A stretch of DNA of 64,000 nt from CAYNFR01 sp964396595 (GCA_964396595.1 CAYNFR010000016.1:4871-68870); one strand, 5' to 3'. Shown: positions 7,629-18,152, counted from the first letter of the stretch. Notes: a model not told the origin generated them from the letters alone. Numbers and translations: made by a program.

Positions 7629-9800
7629 CTAGGTTCCTTGCGCTTCGCTCACTGGTTCGAACTCTAGTTGTCTACTCATTAAGTCAGCACTGATAAGACG
7701 AACGGTAATCGAGTCACCCACCCGCCACACAAAGCCACTCTTATCACCATCGGCCTTAATACCACCGGGATGCACAGTGACAGATTCCATCAGATGGCTA
7801 AAGCTTAAAAGGCCATCTATGCCCATGGATTTTAATTCTACAAAAATCCCTCTGCTTATAATGTTTCTGATAGTCCCTTCGAATATTTCTCCGACGCGCG
7901 ATTCCATATATTCCACCTGTTTATATCGCACAGATTCGCGCTCGGCGTTGATGGCATCGCGCTCTTTGATGGATATATACTTGCATTTGTCTTCTAGTTC
8001 CGACTTGGAGACCCGAGAAGATTGGCCTAGATTATCATGCAATATTCGATGTGCCAACACATCGGCATATCGTCTTATCGGAGAGGTAAAATGACTGTAA
8101 TATTCGAAACCTAGACCATAATGTCCTATGTTGTCAGAAGAATAGGCTGCTTTCGCCATGCTGCGTATAGCTATTGACTTCAAGATATTTTTGATATCAT
8201 CAGAAAGATTACTCTGCGAAAGTTTATTAAGAGAATCTTTTACCTTATCAGGCGTCGATACATTCATTTTTAAGCCATATTCTCCTGCTAATATGGACAA
8301 GTCGTTTAACTTTTCGTCATCGGGAAGGTCATGAATTCGATAAACGAATGGTATTTCATTAGCCTCTTTTTTGCTAATAAATCGAGAGACAGCCTTATTG
8401 GCTAATAGCATGTATTCTTCGATGAGTCGGTGTGCATCCTTCCGTTGTTTTTTGACCAGCTGTATAGGTCGCTTGTTTTCATCGAGAATGATCTTTATCT
8501 CGTCAGAATCAAAATCAATCGAGCCGTGTTCAAATCTCTCTTTGTTAAGTTGTTTAGCTATCTGGTTGATTTTCTTTAATGGCTCCGCCAATTCGTCTTC
8601 ACCGTTCTCCAATACAACCTGAGCATCTTCGTATGTAAATCGGCGATCAGAATAAATGATCGTCTTCCCTATCCATTCTTCTGCGATTTTATTCTCCTTG
8701 TTAAAGGTAAAAATGACACTGAAGCAAAATTTATCTTCATGTGGTCTTAGTGAACATAACTCGTTGGAGAGTTTCTCCGGCAACATGGGGCAGACACGAT
8801 CTACCAAATATACCGAGGTACTCCTACGATATGCTTCTTGGTCGATGATATCATTGGGATGGACAAAATGCGTCACGTCTGCAATATGCACCCCGATTTC
8901 TATATTCCCATTCTCCAAGACCTTATAGGAAATAGCATCGTCAAAATCTTTCGCATCGAAAGGGTCGATCGTGAAAGTAAGTATGTCTCGTATATCTCTT
9001 CGATGCAGTAGATCTTCTTCTCTGATTTCCCCTGAGAGACTTTCTGCATGTCGAAGAACATCTTCCGGAAAAGATATGTTGAAGCCATTATTAATCAAAA
9101 TGCTGTTCATCTCGAATTCATTCTGATTATTTTGACCGAGTACTGTTGTAACAATACCCCCAAGAGTAGGTCTATTGGGGGTGCCGTAGTCGGTGATCTT
9201 CACGATAACAAAGTCTCCGGATTGCGCTTCGTTAAAATGCTGTGGCAGAATCCGAATTTCCAGAACACGTTGATTATCCTGAACATAGACGTATCCATAG
9301 CGATCGTAACTTTGAAATACGCCGGCAAAATTTGTCTTATGTCTTCTGATGATCCGTATCACTCTAGCTTCCGGTCGGCGACCTCCGACATATTCGGTTG
9401 CTTCAATCAGCACGAGATCCCTATGCATGGCATGTGCTAAGTTTTTGGACGATACATAAAAATCTCGCGGTTTACCCGGCACCAGCACATATGCAGCACC
9501 TGATGAAGTCATATCTATGGTGCCTTCGAGCATCAATTTTTTAGACTTCTGCATGACGGATGCTTGACCGGGCGTCATGCCGTATCGCATATCCTTGAGC
9601 GTAACCCTCTTTGATTTGACTAGTTCATCCAGGGCAGATTGAACACTATCTTTTGAGTTTTTGACATCAAGTCTGGAAGAGATAACCCCAGAAGATATAA
9701 ACTTGCCTGTCTTATGGCTCAACAGTTTAATGATCTCTCGTTGTAGTTGGGATTGTGAAACCTTTTTTAGGGCTCGTGGCCATTTTTGATTTTTACTCAT
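7629..9800 (-). CDS. rnr: Ribonuclease R
   Basis: RNase R is a processive 3'-5' exoribonuclease that degrades structured RNA. The 723 residues show an N-terminal winged-helix-like part (about 1-75), cold-shock/OB domains (80-240), the RNB catalytic domain with IDPFDAKDFDDAISY carrying the metal-binding Asp residues near 285-300, and a C-terminal S1 domain (GEIFEGTIRNIISRGIFVEL, about 640-715). The typical long basic tail is absent: the protein ends FEPVSEAQGT shortly after S1. The start overlaps the upstream hypothetical gene by 4 bases (ATGA), so translation is probably coupled. Confidence 0.95.
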   Translation of the reverse strand: MSKNQKWPRALKKVSQSQLQREIIKLLSHKTGKFISSGVISSRLDVKNSKDSVQSALDELVKSKRVTLKDMRYGMTPGQASVMQKSKKLMLEGTIDMTSSGAAYVLVPGKPRDFYVSSKNLAHAMHRDLVLIEATEYVGGRRPEARVIRIIRRHKTNFAGVFQSYDRYGYVYVQDNQRVLEIRILPQHFNEAQSGDFVIVKITDYGTPNRPTLGGIVTTVLGQNNQNEFEMNSILINNGFNISFPEDVLRHAESLSGEIREEDLLHRRDIRDILTFTIDPFDAKDFDDAISYKVLENGNIEIGVHIADVTHFVHPNDIIDQEAYRRSTSVYLVDRVCPMLPEKLSNELCSLRPHEDKFCFSVIFTFNKENKIAEEWIGKTIIYSDRRFTYEDAQVVLENGEDELAEPLKKINQIAKQLNKERFEHGSIDFDSDEIKIILDENKRPIQLVKKQRKDAHRLIEEYMLLANKAVSRFISKKEANEIPFVYRIHDLPDDEKLNDLSILAGEYGLKMNVSTPDKVKDSLNKLSQSNLSDDIKNILKSIAIRSMAKAAYSSDNIGHYGLGFEYYSHFTSPIRRYADVLAHRILHDNLGQSSRVSKSELEDKCKYISIKERDAINAERESVRYKQVEYMESRVGEIFEGTIRNIISRGIFVELKSMGIDGLLSFSHLMESVTVHPGGIKADGDKSGFVWRVGDSITVRLISADLMSRQLEFEPVSEAQGT

Positions 9801-10297
9801 GCCTCTTCTTGCTGTGATATGATACTGCCGTCGGCCATTAGCTCATAACTGGTGATAAAAGATTTGTTCGTATCATAAAGATATTCACCTTCGGATTGTT
9901 CGCCGATTATTACTTTTATAACCCAATCTTCATCAATAGTCGCAATCGATTTGAGCAGATTTTTTCCATCAGAATTAATGCCAGCCAATACTTGCTTTGC
10001 CAGCAAGATACCGTTTTTGTTATAACAAGCTAGGACAAAATTATAGTTCAGCAATTCTGCGCGCCAATAAATCACCGCATGCCAGTTCTCAGTGTTCTTG
10101 ATTTTAAAGCATGGTACATACTCTACATATTCATCATCTTCTGTATGCTCGTAAATCAAAAAATGTCTTATCAGATCCGGTGGCAAAACATGGTTTTCTG
10201 ATGAATAGTATCCTAAGTTCTCCTCCGACAAGGTCTGCGGAAGATCTTGTTCAGGAAAGTAAGTCAAAAATTTAGTAAATGATTGAGACCTTGTCAT
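9797..10297 (-). CDS. Conserved hypothetical protein between ileS and rnr
   Basis: A 166-residue acidic, soluble protein without a signal peptide or membrane segment. It has no domain I recognise. Visible features are an N-terminal TKFLTYFPEQDLPQTLSEEN segment, then a beta-rich region with an aromatic-rich stretch (YVEYVPCFKIKNTENWHAVI). It begins two bases after ileS ends and overlaps rnr by 4 bases, so ileS, this gene and rnr are almost certainly one transcript. A role in translation or RNA turnover would be guilt by association only. Confidence 0.75.
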   Translation of the reverse strand: MTRSQSFTKFLTYFPEQDLPQTLSEENLGYYSSENHVLPPDLIRHFLIYEHTEDDEYVEYVPCFKIKNTENWHAVIYWRAELLNYNFVLACYNKNGILLAKQVLAGINSDGKNLLKSIATIDEDWVIKVIIGEQSEGEYLYDTNKSFITSYELMADGSIISQQEEA

Positions 10298-10299
10298 GT

Positions 10300-13200
10300 C
10301 TAAGAATTAGCGCGATCAATACGTATATTAAGCTGAATATCATTGATAAAGTCAACGGATTCACCCTGTGGATTTTCCAAAAGCCTTATGTCGTCTGCCA
10401 ATACCTCATCACAGATAAACCGGTGATGATGAGCGAGTGCACGTGCAACCGAATGATTGTGGGATATACCTATTGTTATGCGATCAGTCACTTCCAGATC
10501 ATGCTGTTTGCGCAGATTCTGAACACGATTAACTAATTCTCTAGCTATGCCTTCGTCCTCTAGTTCCTGCGTGATGGTAATATCCAGCGCCAGTGTTATA
10601 TCCTTGTGGCTTGCCACTTGCCAGCCCGGTATTTCTTCGGCACTTATTTCAAAATCCTGCAGTAATAGCTCGTAAGCCTCACCATTAATGTGCATTTGAT
10701 GAGTTCCTTGTGACTCTATCAGGGCAATTTGTGTCTGATCCAATAAGCTAATGTATTCTGCTGCTGATTTCATATTGGCGCCGAGCTTCTTGCCGAGGGT
10801 TTTAAAATTCGGCTTTATTTTTTTCTTGATAATACCTGTAGTGTCTGTGAGGAAATCGATTTCTTTCACATTGACTTCATTTTTGATCAAGTCTTGAACA
10901 AGTCTTACTTGTTTTTCGAATCGATCATTAAGCACCGGAATCAATATTTTTTGCAAAGGTTGTCTCACCCTTATTTTTTCCTTTTTGCGAATAGACAATA
11001 CGAGAGAGCTTATACGCTGAGCATAATCCATTCTTTCTTCCAGAACGAGATCAATGGCTGAGGGTATAGCTATGGGATAATAGGCGAGGTGAACACTGCT
11101 GTGTATTTCTTTGCCGCTTACGTCATTGAGATTTCGATATAACCAGTCACTCATGAATGGGGCGATTGGTGCCATTAATTTAGAAACCGTGATTAAACAT
11201 TCATAGAGCGTCTGATAAGCTGCAATCTTATCTCGGGAGTAGCTCCCTTTCCAAAATCTGCGTCTGCACAGTCTCACATACCAATTACTAAGTTGGTCTT
11301 CGACAAAATCCTGTATAAGTCTTCCCGCTGCGGTAGGCTCGTATTCCGCATAAAGTGCATCTACGCGATTAATTAATGTATTGAGCGTAGAGAAAATCCA
11401 CCTGTCTATCTCCGGTCTGTCTTTGATAGGTATAGTTGTCTCTGAGTAAGAGAATGCATCAATATTCGCATAGAGTGCATAAAAAGAATAGGTATTGTAT
11501 AGGGTGCCGAATAGCTTCCGTTGTACTTCCTGCACGCCTTCAATATCAAACTTTAAATTATCCCACGGCTGCGAATTGGTCATCAAGTACCAGCGTGTAG
11601 CATCCGCGCCATAAGTCTTTATAGTGTCAAATGGGTCAATTACATTGCCTAGTCTTTTAGACATTTTGACGCCATTTTTATCAAGTACCAGACCAGTGGA
11701 CACAACATTCTTGAATGCCACGGAGTCACTTACCATCGAGGCGATGGCATGAAGAGAGTAAAACCACCCTCTGGTCTGATCAACACCTTCTGAGATGAAA
11801 TCAGCAGGAAAGTTTTGCTTAAATTTTTCTTGATTATTCATCGGATAGTGCCATTGAGCATAAGGCATGGCACCACTGTCAAACCACACATCTATAAGGT
11901 CATTCTCACGTTTCATAGCTGCACCGCTATCCGATACGAGTACTATTTCATCGATAAAAGGCTTGTGTAAGTCTTCCGGCACAGCTTGTATGATACCGAG
12001 AACCTTCTCTGCCAGAGCGACCTCCACTTTTAATTGTTCGATAGAACCTATACACTTTTCTTGTTGACCGTCTTCCGTGCGCCATATCGGAAGAGGTATG
12101 CCCCAATATCTACTGCGCGAAAGATTCCAATCCTGAAGATTTTCCAGCCAATTACCGAAGCGCTTTTCACCCGTGTGAGCGGGCTTCCAATTGATTGTTT
12201 TGTTTAGTTCAACCATGCGCTCGCGACACGCAGAGGCTCTGATAAACCAGCTGTCTAATGGGTAGTATAATATCGGCTTGTCTGTACGCCAGCAATGGGG
12301 ATAGTTATGTGCATATTTCTGGACATTAAAGGCCTTGTTTTCCTCTTTTAACTTGATGGCGATATCGACATTGACATCTCTGTAGTCTGCTTCGTCTGCG
12401 TAGTTTTTAACGTATCGATAAGCGAAGTCGGATACTTCAGGTACGAATTTACCAGCTTTATCGACGAGTGTGAGGGATCCGAGTCCGTTTTGTTTACCCA
12501 CGCGCATGTCATCTGCACCGAATGATGGAGCGATATGAACTATACCTGTGCCATCTGATGTGGATACAAAATCACCCATTACGACTTCAAAGGCTTTTCC
12601 ATCAACGGGCTGGACATAAGGCAGCAATTGATGATAAGTCACACCCTCAAGTTGATTACCGATATATTCATCTATGATGAAGTATGGTTGATTTTTTTCA
12701 CCCGGTATCAGGGAATGGACGCTTTCTACTTCTTGCTCTTTTTTAAACCACTTACTTACCAGTTCTTTGGCAAGAATTACGCTTACGGGCATCTTTGTAT
12801 AAGGATTAAAAGTGGCTAGTTTGACATAGCTGATGCCAGCACCCGCGGCTAGTCCGACATTGGATGGTAAGGTCCATGGGGTGGTCGTCCATGCCAATAT
12901 ATATACACTCTCATGCTCATCATTAAATAGGAACTCGCTTGTCTTGTTGCGATTTACGGCAAATTGGGCAACGATGGATGTGTCACTTACATCTTTGTAT
13001 GCTCCGGGCATATTAAGCTCGTGCGAGCTAAGACCTGTTCCCGCCGCCGGCGAATAAGGTTGTATGGTGTACCCCTTGTACAGTAATCCCTTGTCGTGAA
13101 GTGTTTTAAGAAGATTCCATACCGACTCGATATACTCGTTAGTGAAAGTGATATATGGATTGTCGAGATCGGCCCAATATCCCATCTTACGGGTCATGTC

Positions 13201-13602
13201 ATCCCATAACTCTTTGAATCGCATGACAGCTGCGCGACAGGCTTTATTATATTCTTCTACGGTTATTTTAGTACCTATGTCTTCTTTAGTTATACCCAGC
13301 TCACTCTCCACTTTGAGTTCTACCGGAAGACCATGCGTGTCCCACCCACCTTTGCGCTCTACGCGTTTTCCCTTCATCGTGTGATAGCGGCAGAATAAAT
13401 CCTTGACTGTACGCGCCATGACATGGTGAATACCTGGTACGCCATTTGCAGATGGTGGTCCTTCGTAAAAGACAAATGAGTTTTCTACAGGGCGGCTATT
13501 GACGCTCTCTTCAAATGTTTTTTCTTCTTGCCACCGAGCAAGTATTTCTGCATCTATAGCAGCTAAATTTAAGCCGCCAAGCTCTCTGTATTTCTTAGAC
13601 AT
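10300..13602 (-). CDS. ileS: Isoleucyl-tRNA synthetase, IleRS2 (eukaryote-like) type with GIHH signature
   Basis: Class I synthetase charging tRNA-Ile. I take the ATG at 13602 (MSKKYRELGGLNLAAID), which gives 1100 residues; an earlier start at 13656 adds a non-conserved 18-residue leader. The HIGH motif region is ANGVPGIHHVMARTVKDLF, so HxGH is replaced by G57-I-H-H60, first and third positions swapped. KMSKS is KMSKR (646-650). The CP1 editing domain, catalytic core and the long C-terminal anticodon domain of the IleRS2 group follow. IleRS2 enzymes resist mupirocin, and the swapped GxHH form has been reported to give very high resistance. Last segment NIRIDRANS. It heads the transcript with the hypothetical gene and rnr. 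Confidence 0.95.
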   Translation of the reverse strand: MSKKYRELGGLNLAAIDAEILARWQEEKTFEESVNSRPVENSFVFYEGPPSANGVPGIHHVMARTVKDLFCRYHTMKGKRVERKGGWDTHGLPVELKVESELGITKEDIGTKITVEEYNKACRAAVMRFKELWDDMTRKMGYWADLDNPYITFTNEYIESVWNLLKTLHDKGLLYKGYTIQPYSPAAGTGLSSHELNMPGAYKDVSDTSIVAQFAVNRNKTSEFLFNDEHESVYILAWTTTPWTLPSNVGLAAGAGISYVKLATFNPYTKMPVSVILAKELVSKWFKKEQEVESVHSLIPGEKNQPYFIIDEYIGNQLEGVTYHQLLPYVQPVDGKAFEVVMGDFVSTSDGTGIVHIAPSFGADDMRVGKQNGLGSLTLVDKAGKFVPEVSDFAYRYVKNYADEADYRDVNVDIAIKLKEENKAFNVQKYAHNYPHCWRTDKPILYYPLDSWFIRASACRERMVELNKTINWKPAHTGEKRFGNWLENLQDWNLSRSRYWGIPLPIWRTEDGQQEKCIGSIEQLKVEVALAEKVLGIIQAVPEDLHKPFIDEIVLVSDSGAAMKRENDLIDVWFDSGAMPYAQWHYPMNNQEKFKQNFPADFISEGVDQTRGWFYSLHAIASMVSDSVAFKNVVSTGLVLDKNGVKMSKRLGNVIDPFDTIKTYGADATRWYLMTNSQPWDNLKFDIEGVQEVQRKLFGTLYNTYSFYALYANIDAFSYSETTIPIKDRPEIDRWIFSTLNTLINRVDALYAEYEPTAAGRLIQDFVEDQLSNWYVRLCRRRFWKGSYSRDKIAAYQTLYECLITVSKLMAPIAPFMSDWLYRNLNDVSGKEIHSSVHLAYYPIAIPSAIDLVLEERMDYAQRISSLVLSIRKKEKIRVRQPLQKILIPVLNDRFEKQVRLVQDLIKNEVNVKEIDFLTDTTGIIKKKIKPNFKTLGKKLGANMKSAAEYISLLDQTQIALIESQGTHQMHINGEAYELLLQDFEISAEEIPGWQVASHKDITLALDITITQELEDEGIARELVNRVQNLRKQHDLEVTDRITIGISHNHSVARALAHHHRFICDEVLADDIRLLENPQGESVDFINDIQLNIRIDRANS

Positions 13603-14015
13603 ACCTGTTTTCGTAAAATAAGGCACGAATATCCGAATAACTACAATGCTTTTCAAAGTGTGAGTGGATGGAATGCGATCAAGCCGTGCTTAAATTTCGC
13701 TATTGAGGGGTTTAATGACTGCCATGGAAACATTTGACCGGATTAATAATCAAGTAACTTAGCTGTCAGATACTTTCAGGTCAAAAAATCAGTCTATTTT
13801 TTATTAGACAACGCTCTTTTTTGAGTGAATAGCAGAGCTATTGCCGAAAAAAGTTACATAAAAAAGATTTCAGTTCAATAATTCTAAGCCTGACATTTTT
13901 CAGGATCTGTACACCCCGCCTTTAACGGAAAGTTCAAGGCGCTTACTATTACGTATGTTTTGGCTGTATTTTTGCATTCTCATTGGCGCTAGCCTAGAAT
14001 AAAAACTTCGCACAT
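13603..14015. other. Divergent intergenic region ileS / DPP-IV gene (413 bp)
   Basis: No coding potential seen on either strand. It contains small AT-rich inverted repeats (GTCTA/TAGAC around 13793-13811, CGCTC/GAGTG around 13820-13836) and the promoter element of the downstream plus-strand gene. No tRNA-like fold was found. Confidence 0.5.
13967..13974 (+). promoter_or_regulatory. Bacteroidota -7 promoter element for the DPP-IV-like gene
   Basis: TATTTTTG matches TAnnTTTG, 42 bases upstream of the ATG at 14016. A TTTTG lies too close to be the -33 box. Confidence 0.55.
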
Positions 14016-16220
14016 ATGAAATCATTTTCTCTGATTATTACTGCCTTAATGCTCATGACACATTCGATCATCGCACAGAAAGAAATCACCCTAGAAGGAA
14101 TCTGGAAGGATAACATTTATAGTATAAAATCAGTACCGGGTTTTAATTTCTTAAAAGATGGGCGTCATTTTACGCGAATAGTGGATAATGTCATTAAAAA
14201 ATATGACATCCTCACCGGTCAGCCTGTAGAAGACCTATTTAATGCGGATGTGATAAAGGGTCAGTTAGGATTCGAAGGTAGGCTCGAAGGATATACGTTT
14301 AGCAATGACGAGCGAAAAATACTGATTGAATCTGAGCGGAAATCTATTTATCGCAGATCTTATGTAGCGAAGTACCACGTTTATGATTTAGATCAGGAAA
14401 AACTATATGCGCTCTATGAAGAGGGCCGTGTGATGAATGCCGGATTTTCTCCTGATGGAACCAAGGTAGCCTATGTGCTAGAAAACAATATCTACTATTT
14501 CGACTTAGATACAGGGATAACCCTTCCGGTGACCTCTGATGGAGAACGCAATGCGATCATAAATGGATTGTCGGACTGGGTTTATGAAGAGGAGTTTTCT
14601 ATCGTAAAATGCTACTGGTGGTCGCCTCTTAGTGATCGAATCGCGTATTTGAAATTTGACGAAAGAGAGGTGCGTGAGTTCACCATGACTTATTATAATG
14701 ACGATGCTTACCCCGATTATTATACGTTTAAATACCCAAAGGTCGGTGAGAAGAATGCTGTCGTAAGTGTCCATATGTTTAATCTTGGAGATGACCGTAC
14801 GCTCAACATTAACTTAGGCGACATGAATGAGGTCTATCTCCCGCGTGCGATGTGGACCACTGACAATGAGGAACTGTGTGTGTTTAAGTTAAATCGCCAT
14901 CAGAATCATCTTCAGTTATATGTAGTAGATGCTAAAACTGGAAAATCACGTGTGATGCTGGAGGAAAAAAACAAATATTACATCGACATTACGGATCATA
15001 TCACCTTCCTGAAGGACGGAAAACATTTCATTTGGACGACCGAGAAATCCGGTCACAAACATATTTACAGATATAGCAAACTTGGCGAAGAGGTCAATGC
15101 TATTAGCTCAGGATCGTATGATATAACAGCGTTTTATGGGGTGGACGAGTTAAATGATAAGATTTATTATGAGGCTGCAGAAGAGTCACCGTTGAGAAGA
15201 GATCTTTACGAGATTCGTATTGATGGCTCCGGCAAAAGAAAAATATCGGAAGAGTCCGGCTGGAATACAGCCCAATGGAGCTCTACTTTCGATTATTTTA
15301 CCCTTCAGCATAGCACTATTAACTCGGCGCCTACTTTCAGAGTAATGAAGCGCAATGGTGAATTAGTGCGAAATCTTGAAGACAATGCTAAAAATAAGAC
15401 TGTCCAAGAGGAGTATGGTGTCAACAACATTGCGTTTTTCGACTTTCTCACTTCAGAAGGTGTTAATCTCAATGGATATATTATCAAGCCGGCGGATTTC
15501 GATCCTAACAAAAAATACCCGCTTTTTCTCACGCAGTATAGTGGTCCTGGCAGTCAACAAGTAACGGATAGCTGGAAAGGAGCGAATTATTGGTGGTTTC
15601 AGATGTTAGTACAGCATGGATTTATCGTGGCGTGTGTAGACCCTCGAGGTACAGGGGGGCGAGGCGAAGCGTTTAAAAAAATGACTTATCTGGAGCTAGG
15701 TAAGTATGAAGTCTTGGATCATATCGAGACAGCAAAGTATTTCAGCAGACAGTCTTATATTGACCCGGATCGTATTGGTATTTATGGCTGGAGTTATGGC
15801 GGGTACATGTCTTCGCTATGTATATTAAAGGGCAATGATGTCTTTAAGGCGGCTATAGCAGTGGCACCTGTGACAAACTGGAAGTGGTATGACACTATTT
15901 ACACCGAGCGATATATGCGCACGGATGAGGAAAACGAGTCAGGTTATCGCGAGAATAGCCCGGTCTACTTCGCTGATAGATTAAAAGGGAATTATCTGAT
16001 TATCCACGGCGTTACGGATGACAATGTACATATGCAGAACACCATGGAAATGTCCAATGCGCTTATTAATGCTAACAAGCAGTTTGACACATATTTATAC
16101 CCCAATCGCAATCATGGAATCTATGGAGGCAATGCTCGATTACACTTGTACACAAAGATGAACCAATTTCTTTTCGACAAGTTGATGAATGACCAAAGAC
16201 CTTTGACTGAATTAAAATAG
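14016..16220 (+). CDS. Dipeptidyl peptidase IV-like S9 serine peptidase
   Basis: A 734-residue exported peptidase with signal peptide MKSFSLIITALMLMTHSIIAQ. An eight-bladed propeller domain (about 30-480) is followed by an alpha/beta-hydrolase domain. The catalytic triad is Ser593 in GWSYGGY, Asp668 in DDNVH and His700 in NHGIYGG. The DPP-IV-specific double Glu motif is present in DWVYEEEF (Glu192/193), which binds the free N-terminus of the substrate, so release of Xaa-Pro or Xaa-Ala dipeptides from peptides in the periplasm is likely. Length agrees with bacterial DPP-IV. It is followed after 34 bases by mnmG. Confidence 0.93.
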   Translation: MKSFSLIITALMLMTHSIIAQKEITLEGIWKDNIYSIKSVPGFNFLKDGRHFTRIVDNVIKKYDILTGQPVEDLFNADVIKGQLGFEGRLEGYTFSNDERKILIESERKSIYRRSYVAKYHVYDLDQEKLYALYEEGRVMNAGFSPDGTKVAYVLENNIYYFDLDTGITLPVTSDGERNAIINGLSDWVYEEEFSIVKCYWWSPLSDRIAYLKFDEREVREFTMTYYNDDAYPDYYTFKYPKVGEKNAVVSVHMFNLGDDRTLNINLGDMNEVYLPRAMWTTDNEELCVFKLNRHQNHLQLYVVDAKTGKSRVMLEEKNKYYIDITDHITFLKDGKHFIWTTEKSGHKHIYRYSKLGEEVNAISSGSYDITAFYGVDELNDKIYYEAAEESPLRRDLYEIRIDGSGKRKISEESGWNTAQWSSTFDYFTLQHSTINSAPTFRVMKRNGELVRNLEDNAKNKTVQEEYGVNNIAFFDFLTSEGVNLNGYIIKPADFDPNKKYPLFLTQYSGPGSQQVTDSWKGANYWWFQMLVQHGFIVACVDPRGTGGRGEAFKKMTYLELGKYEVLDHIETAKYFSRQSYIDPDRIGIYGWSYGGYMSSLCILKGNDVFKAAIAVAPVTNWKWYDTIYTERYMRTDEENESGYRENSPVYFADRLKGNYLIIHGVTDDNVHMQNTMEMSNALINANKQFDTYLYPNRNHGIYGGNARLHLYTKMNQFLFDKLMNDQRPLTELK

Positions 16221-16254
16221 AATAACAACTTTCACTTTGTAATAGACCAATAGT

Positions 16255-18120
16255 ATGTTTCCACATTATGATGTTATAGTCGTCGGAGCCGGACACGCTG
16301 GATGCGAAGCTGCTGTGGCTGCCGCCAATATGGGCAGCAAAGTATTGCTGGTGACGATGAATATGAGTACCATCGCACAGATGTCCTGTAACCCCGCCAT
16401 GGGTGGGGTGGCCAAGGGCCAAATTGTCAGAGAAATAGATGCCATGGGTGGGTATTCCGGAATTGTTACGGATCATACGATGGTACAATTCAGGATGCTT
16501 AACAAGTCCAAAGGGCCGGCTATGTGGAGTCCTCGTGCGCAAAGTGATCGCTTGTTATTTGCTACGAAATGGCGAGAGATGCTTGAAGCGCATAAAAATA
16601 TTGACTTCTGGCAAGAGATGGTACGTGGCTTAATCGTGAAGGACGGTCGGTGTAGCGGGGTATTTACAGGTATGGGGCTCGAGATAAAATCGAAGGCAGT
16701 AGTATTAACTAATGGAACCTTCTTAAATGGAATAATTCATATCGGAGAAAAGCAACTGGGTGGTGGTAGAGCCGGGGAGAAAGCTGCTACAGGTATAACA
16801 GAACAATTAATAGATCTAGGATTTGAGGCAGGAAGAATGAAAACCGGCACACCTCCTCGGGTAGATGGCAGGACACTTAATTATGATCGGATGGAATTGC
16901 AGCCGGGCGATGATGCACCCTCTAAGTTTTCTTATCTCGACACACCCACATTGGAGAAGCAACTCCCTTGCCATATTACATACACTAATCCGGAAGTGCA
17001 TGCGACGCTAGAGGAGGGCTTTGACAAATCACCTATGTTCAATGGTAGAATACAGGGTCTGGGCCCGAGGTATTGCCCTTCTATAGAAGATAAGATAAAT
17101 CGATTTTCTGATCGCGATCGTCACCAACTGTTTGTAGAGCCGGAAGGGTGGAATACCTGCGAAATTTATGTCAATGGATTCTCGTCATCCTTGCCGGAAT
17201 ACGTTCAATTCAAGGCTTTACGCAAGGTGTCGGGATTTGAAAATGCCAAGATGTTCAGACCGGGATATGCTATAGAATATGACTTTTTTCCTCCGACACA
17301 GTTAGACTTAAGTCTTGAGACAAGGCTAGTCAAAGGATTGTTTTTTGCAGGGCAGATAAACGGCACTACAGGGTATGAAGAAGCGGCTAGCCAAGGGCTG
17401 ATGGCAGGAATAAATGCACATCTTTTGAGCCGTGACGCCGAGCCATTTATCCTGAAGCGGTCAGATGCTTATATAGGTGTTTTAATAGACGACCTTGTAA
17501 ATAAGGGCACGGATGAGCCTTATCGCATGTTTACTTCACGTGCAGAGTATCGCATCCTTATCAGACAAGATAATGCTGATCTTCGCTTGACTGATAAGGC
17601 AAGTGCATTGGGTATGTCTGACATGGAGCAACGTATGAATAAGCTCGAGGAGAAGAAAGATGCCATCGACCGGATAGACAAGTATCTCTCTAATCGATCA
17701 GTATCACCTGACGAGATAAATACCTGGCTAGAGGGGATGGGTTCATCACCCATAAAGCAAGGTGTAAAGCTACGATCTGTATTAACACGTCCCGGTGTAG
17801 ATCTTCAAGGTTTATCAACTGTGTTATCCGATTTAAACGAGTTTTTAAACAATTACGAGACTAGTTATATCGAAAGTGCAGAAGTAGGCATTAAGTATGA
17901 AGGTTATCTAGCCAAAGAGCAAGAGATGGTAGATAAGATGAATCGCTTAGAATCTGTTTTTTTACGTAGCGACTTTGATTACAGATCAATAGTATCCTTA
18001 AGTGCTGAGGCTCGCGAGAAATTATCAACTGTAAGGCCTCGTACGATAGGACAAGCGAGCCGTATCAGTGGGGTCTCGCCATCAGACATATCAGTACTAC
18101 TCGTTCATGTAGGGAGGTAG
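16255..18120 (+). CDS. mnmG: tRNA uridine-5-carboxymethylaminomethyl modification enzyme, FAD subunit
   Basis: MnmG (GidA) works with MnmE to install the cmnm5 group on wobble U34 of several tRNAs. The 621 residues are full length. The FAD-binding motif is VVGAGHAGCEAA at residues about 8-19, followed by NPAMGGVAKGQIVREIDAMGG, a family signature. The middle has YCPSIEDKI, GQINGTTGYEEAASQG (second FAD contact) and a helical C-terminus (about 540-621) that binds MnmE and tRNA. Nothing is unusual. It could be cotranscribed with the peptidase upstream (34-base gap), though the functions are unrelated. Confidence 0.97.
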   Translation: MFPHYDVIVVGAGHAGCEAAVAAANMGSKVLLVTMNMSTIAQMSCNPAMGGVAKGQIVREIDAMGGYSGIVTDHTMVQFRMLNKSKGPAMWSPRAQSDRLLFATKWREMLEAHKNIDFWQEMVRGLIVKDGRCSGVFTGMGLEIKSKAVVLTNGTFLNGIIHIGEKQLGGGRAGEKAATGITEQLIDLGFEAGRMKTGTPPRVDGRTLNYDRMELQPGDDAPSKFSYLDTPTLEKQLPCHITYTNPEVHATLEEGFDKSPMFNGRIQGLGPRYCPSIEDKINRFSDRDRHQLFVEPEGWNTCEIYVNGFSSSLPEYVQFKALRKVSGFENAKMFRPGYAIEYDFFPPTQLDLSLETRLVKGLFFAGQINGTTGYEEAASQGLMAGINAHLLSRDAEPFILKRSDAYIGVLIDDLVNKGTDEPYRMFTSRAEYRILIRQDNADLRLTDKASALGMSDMEQRMNKLEEKKDAIDRIDKYLSNRSVSPDEINTWLEGMGSSPIKQGVKLRSVLTRPGVDLQGLSTVLSDLNEFLNNYETSYIESAEVGIKYEGYLAKEQEMVDKMNRLESVFLRSDFDYRSIVSLSAEAREKLSTVRPRTIGQASRISGVSPSDISVLLVHVGR

Positions 18121-18152
18121 AGGCTTCGTGTCGGATTGCCATTCATTAGGCA

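Noticed and set aside
18121..18152. Terminator between mnmG and DUF1080 genes
   Set aside because: Only a 4-bp TGCC/GGCA pairing is visible, too weak to call.
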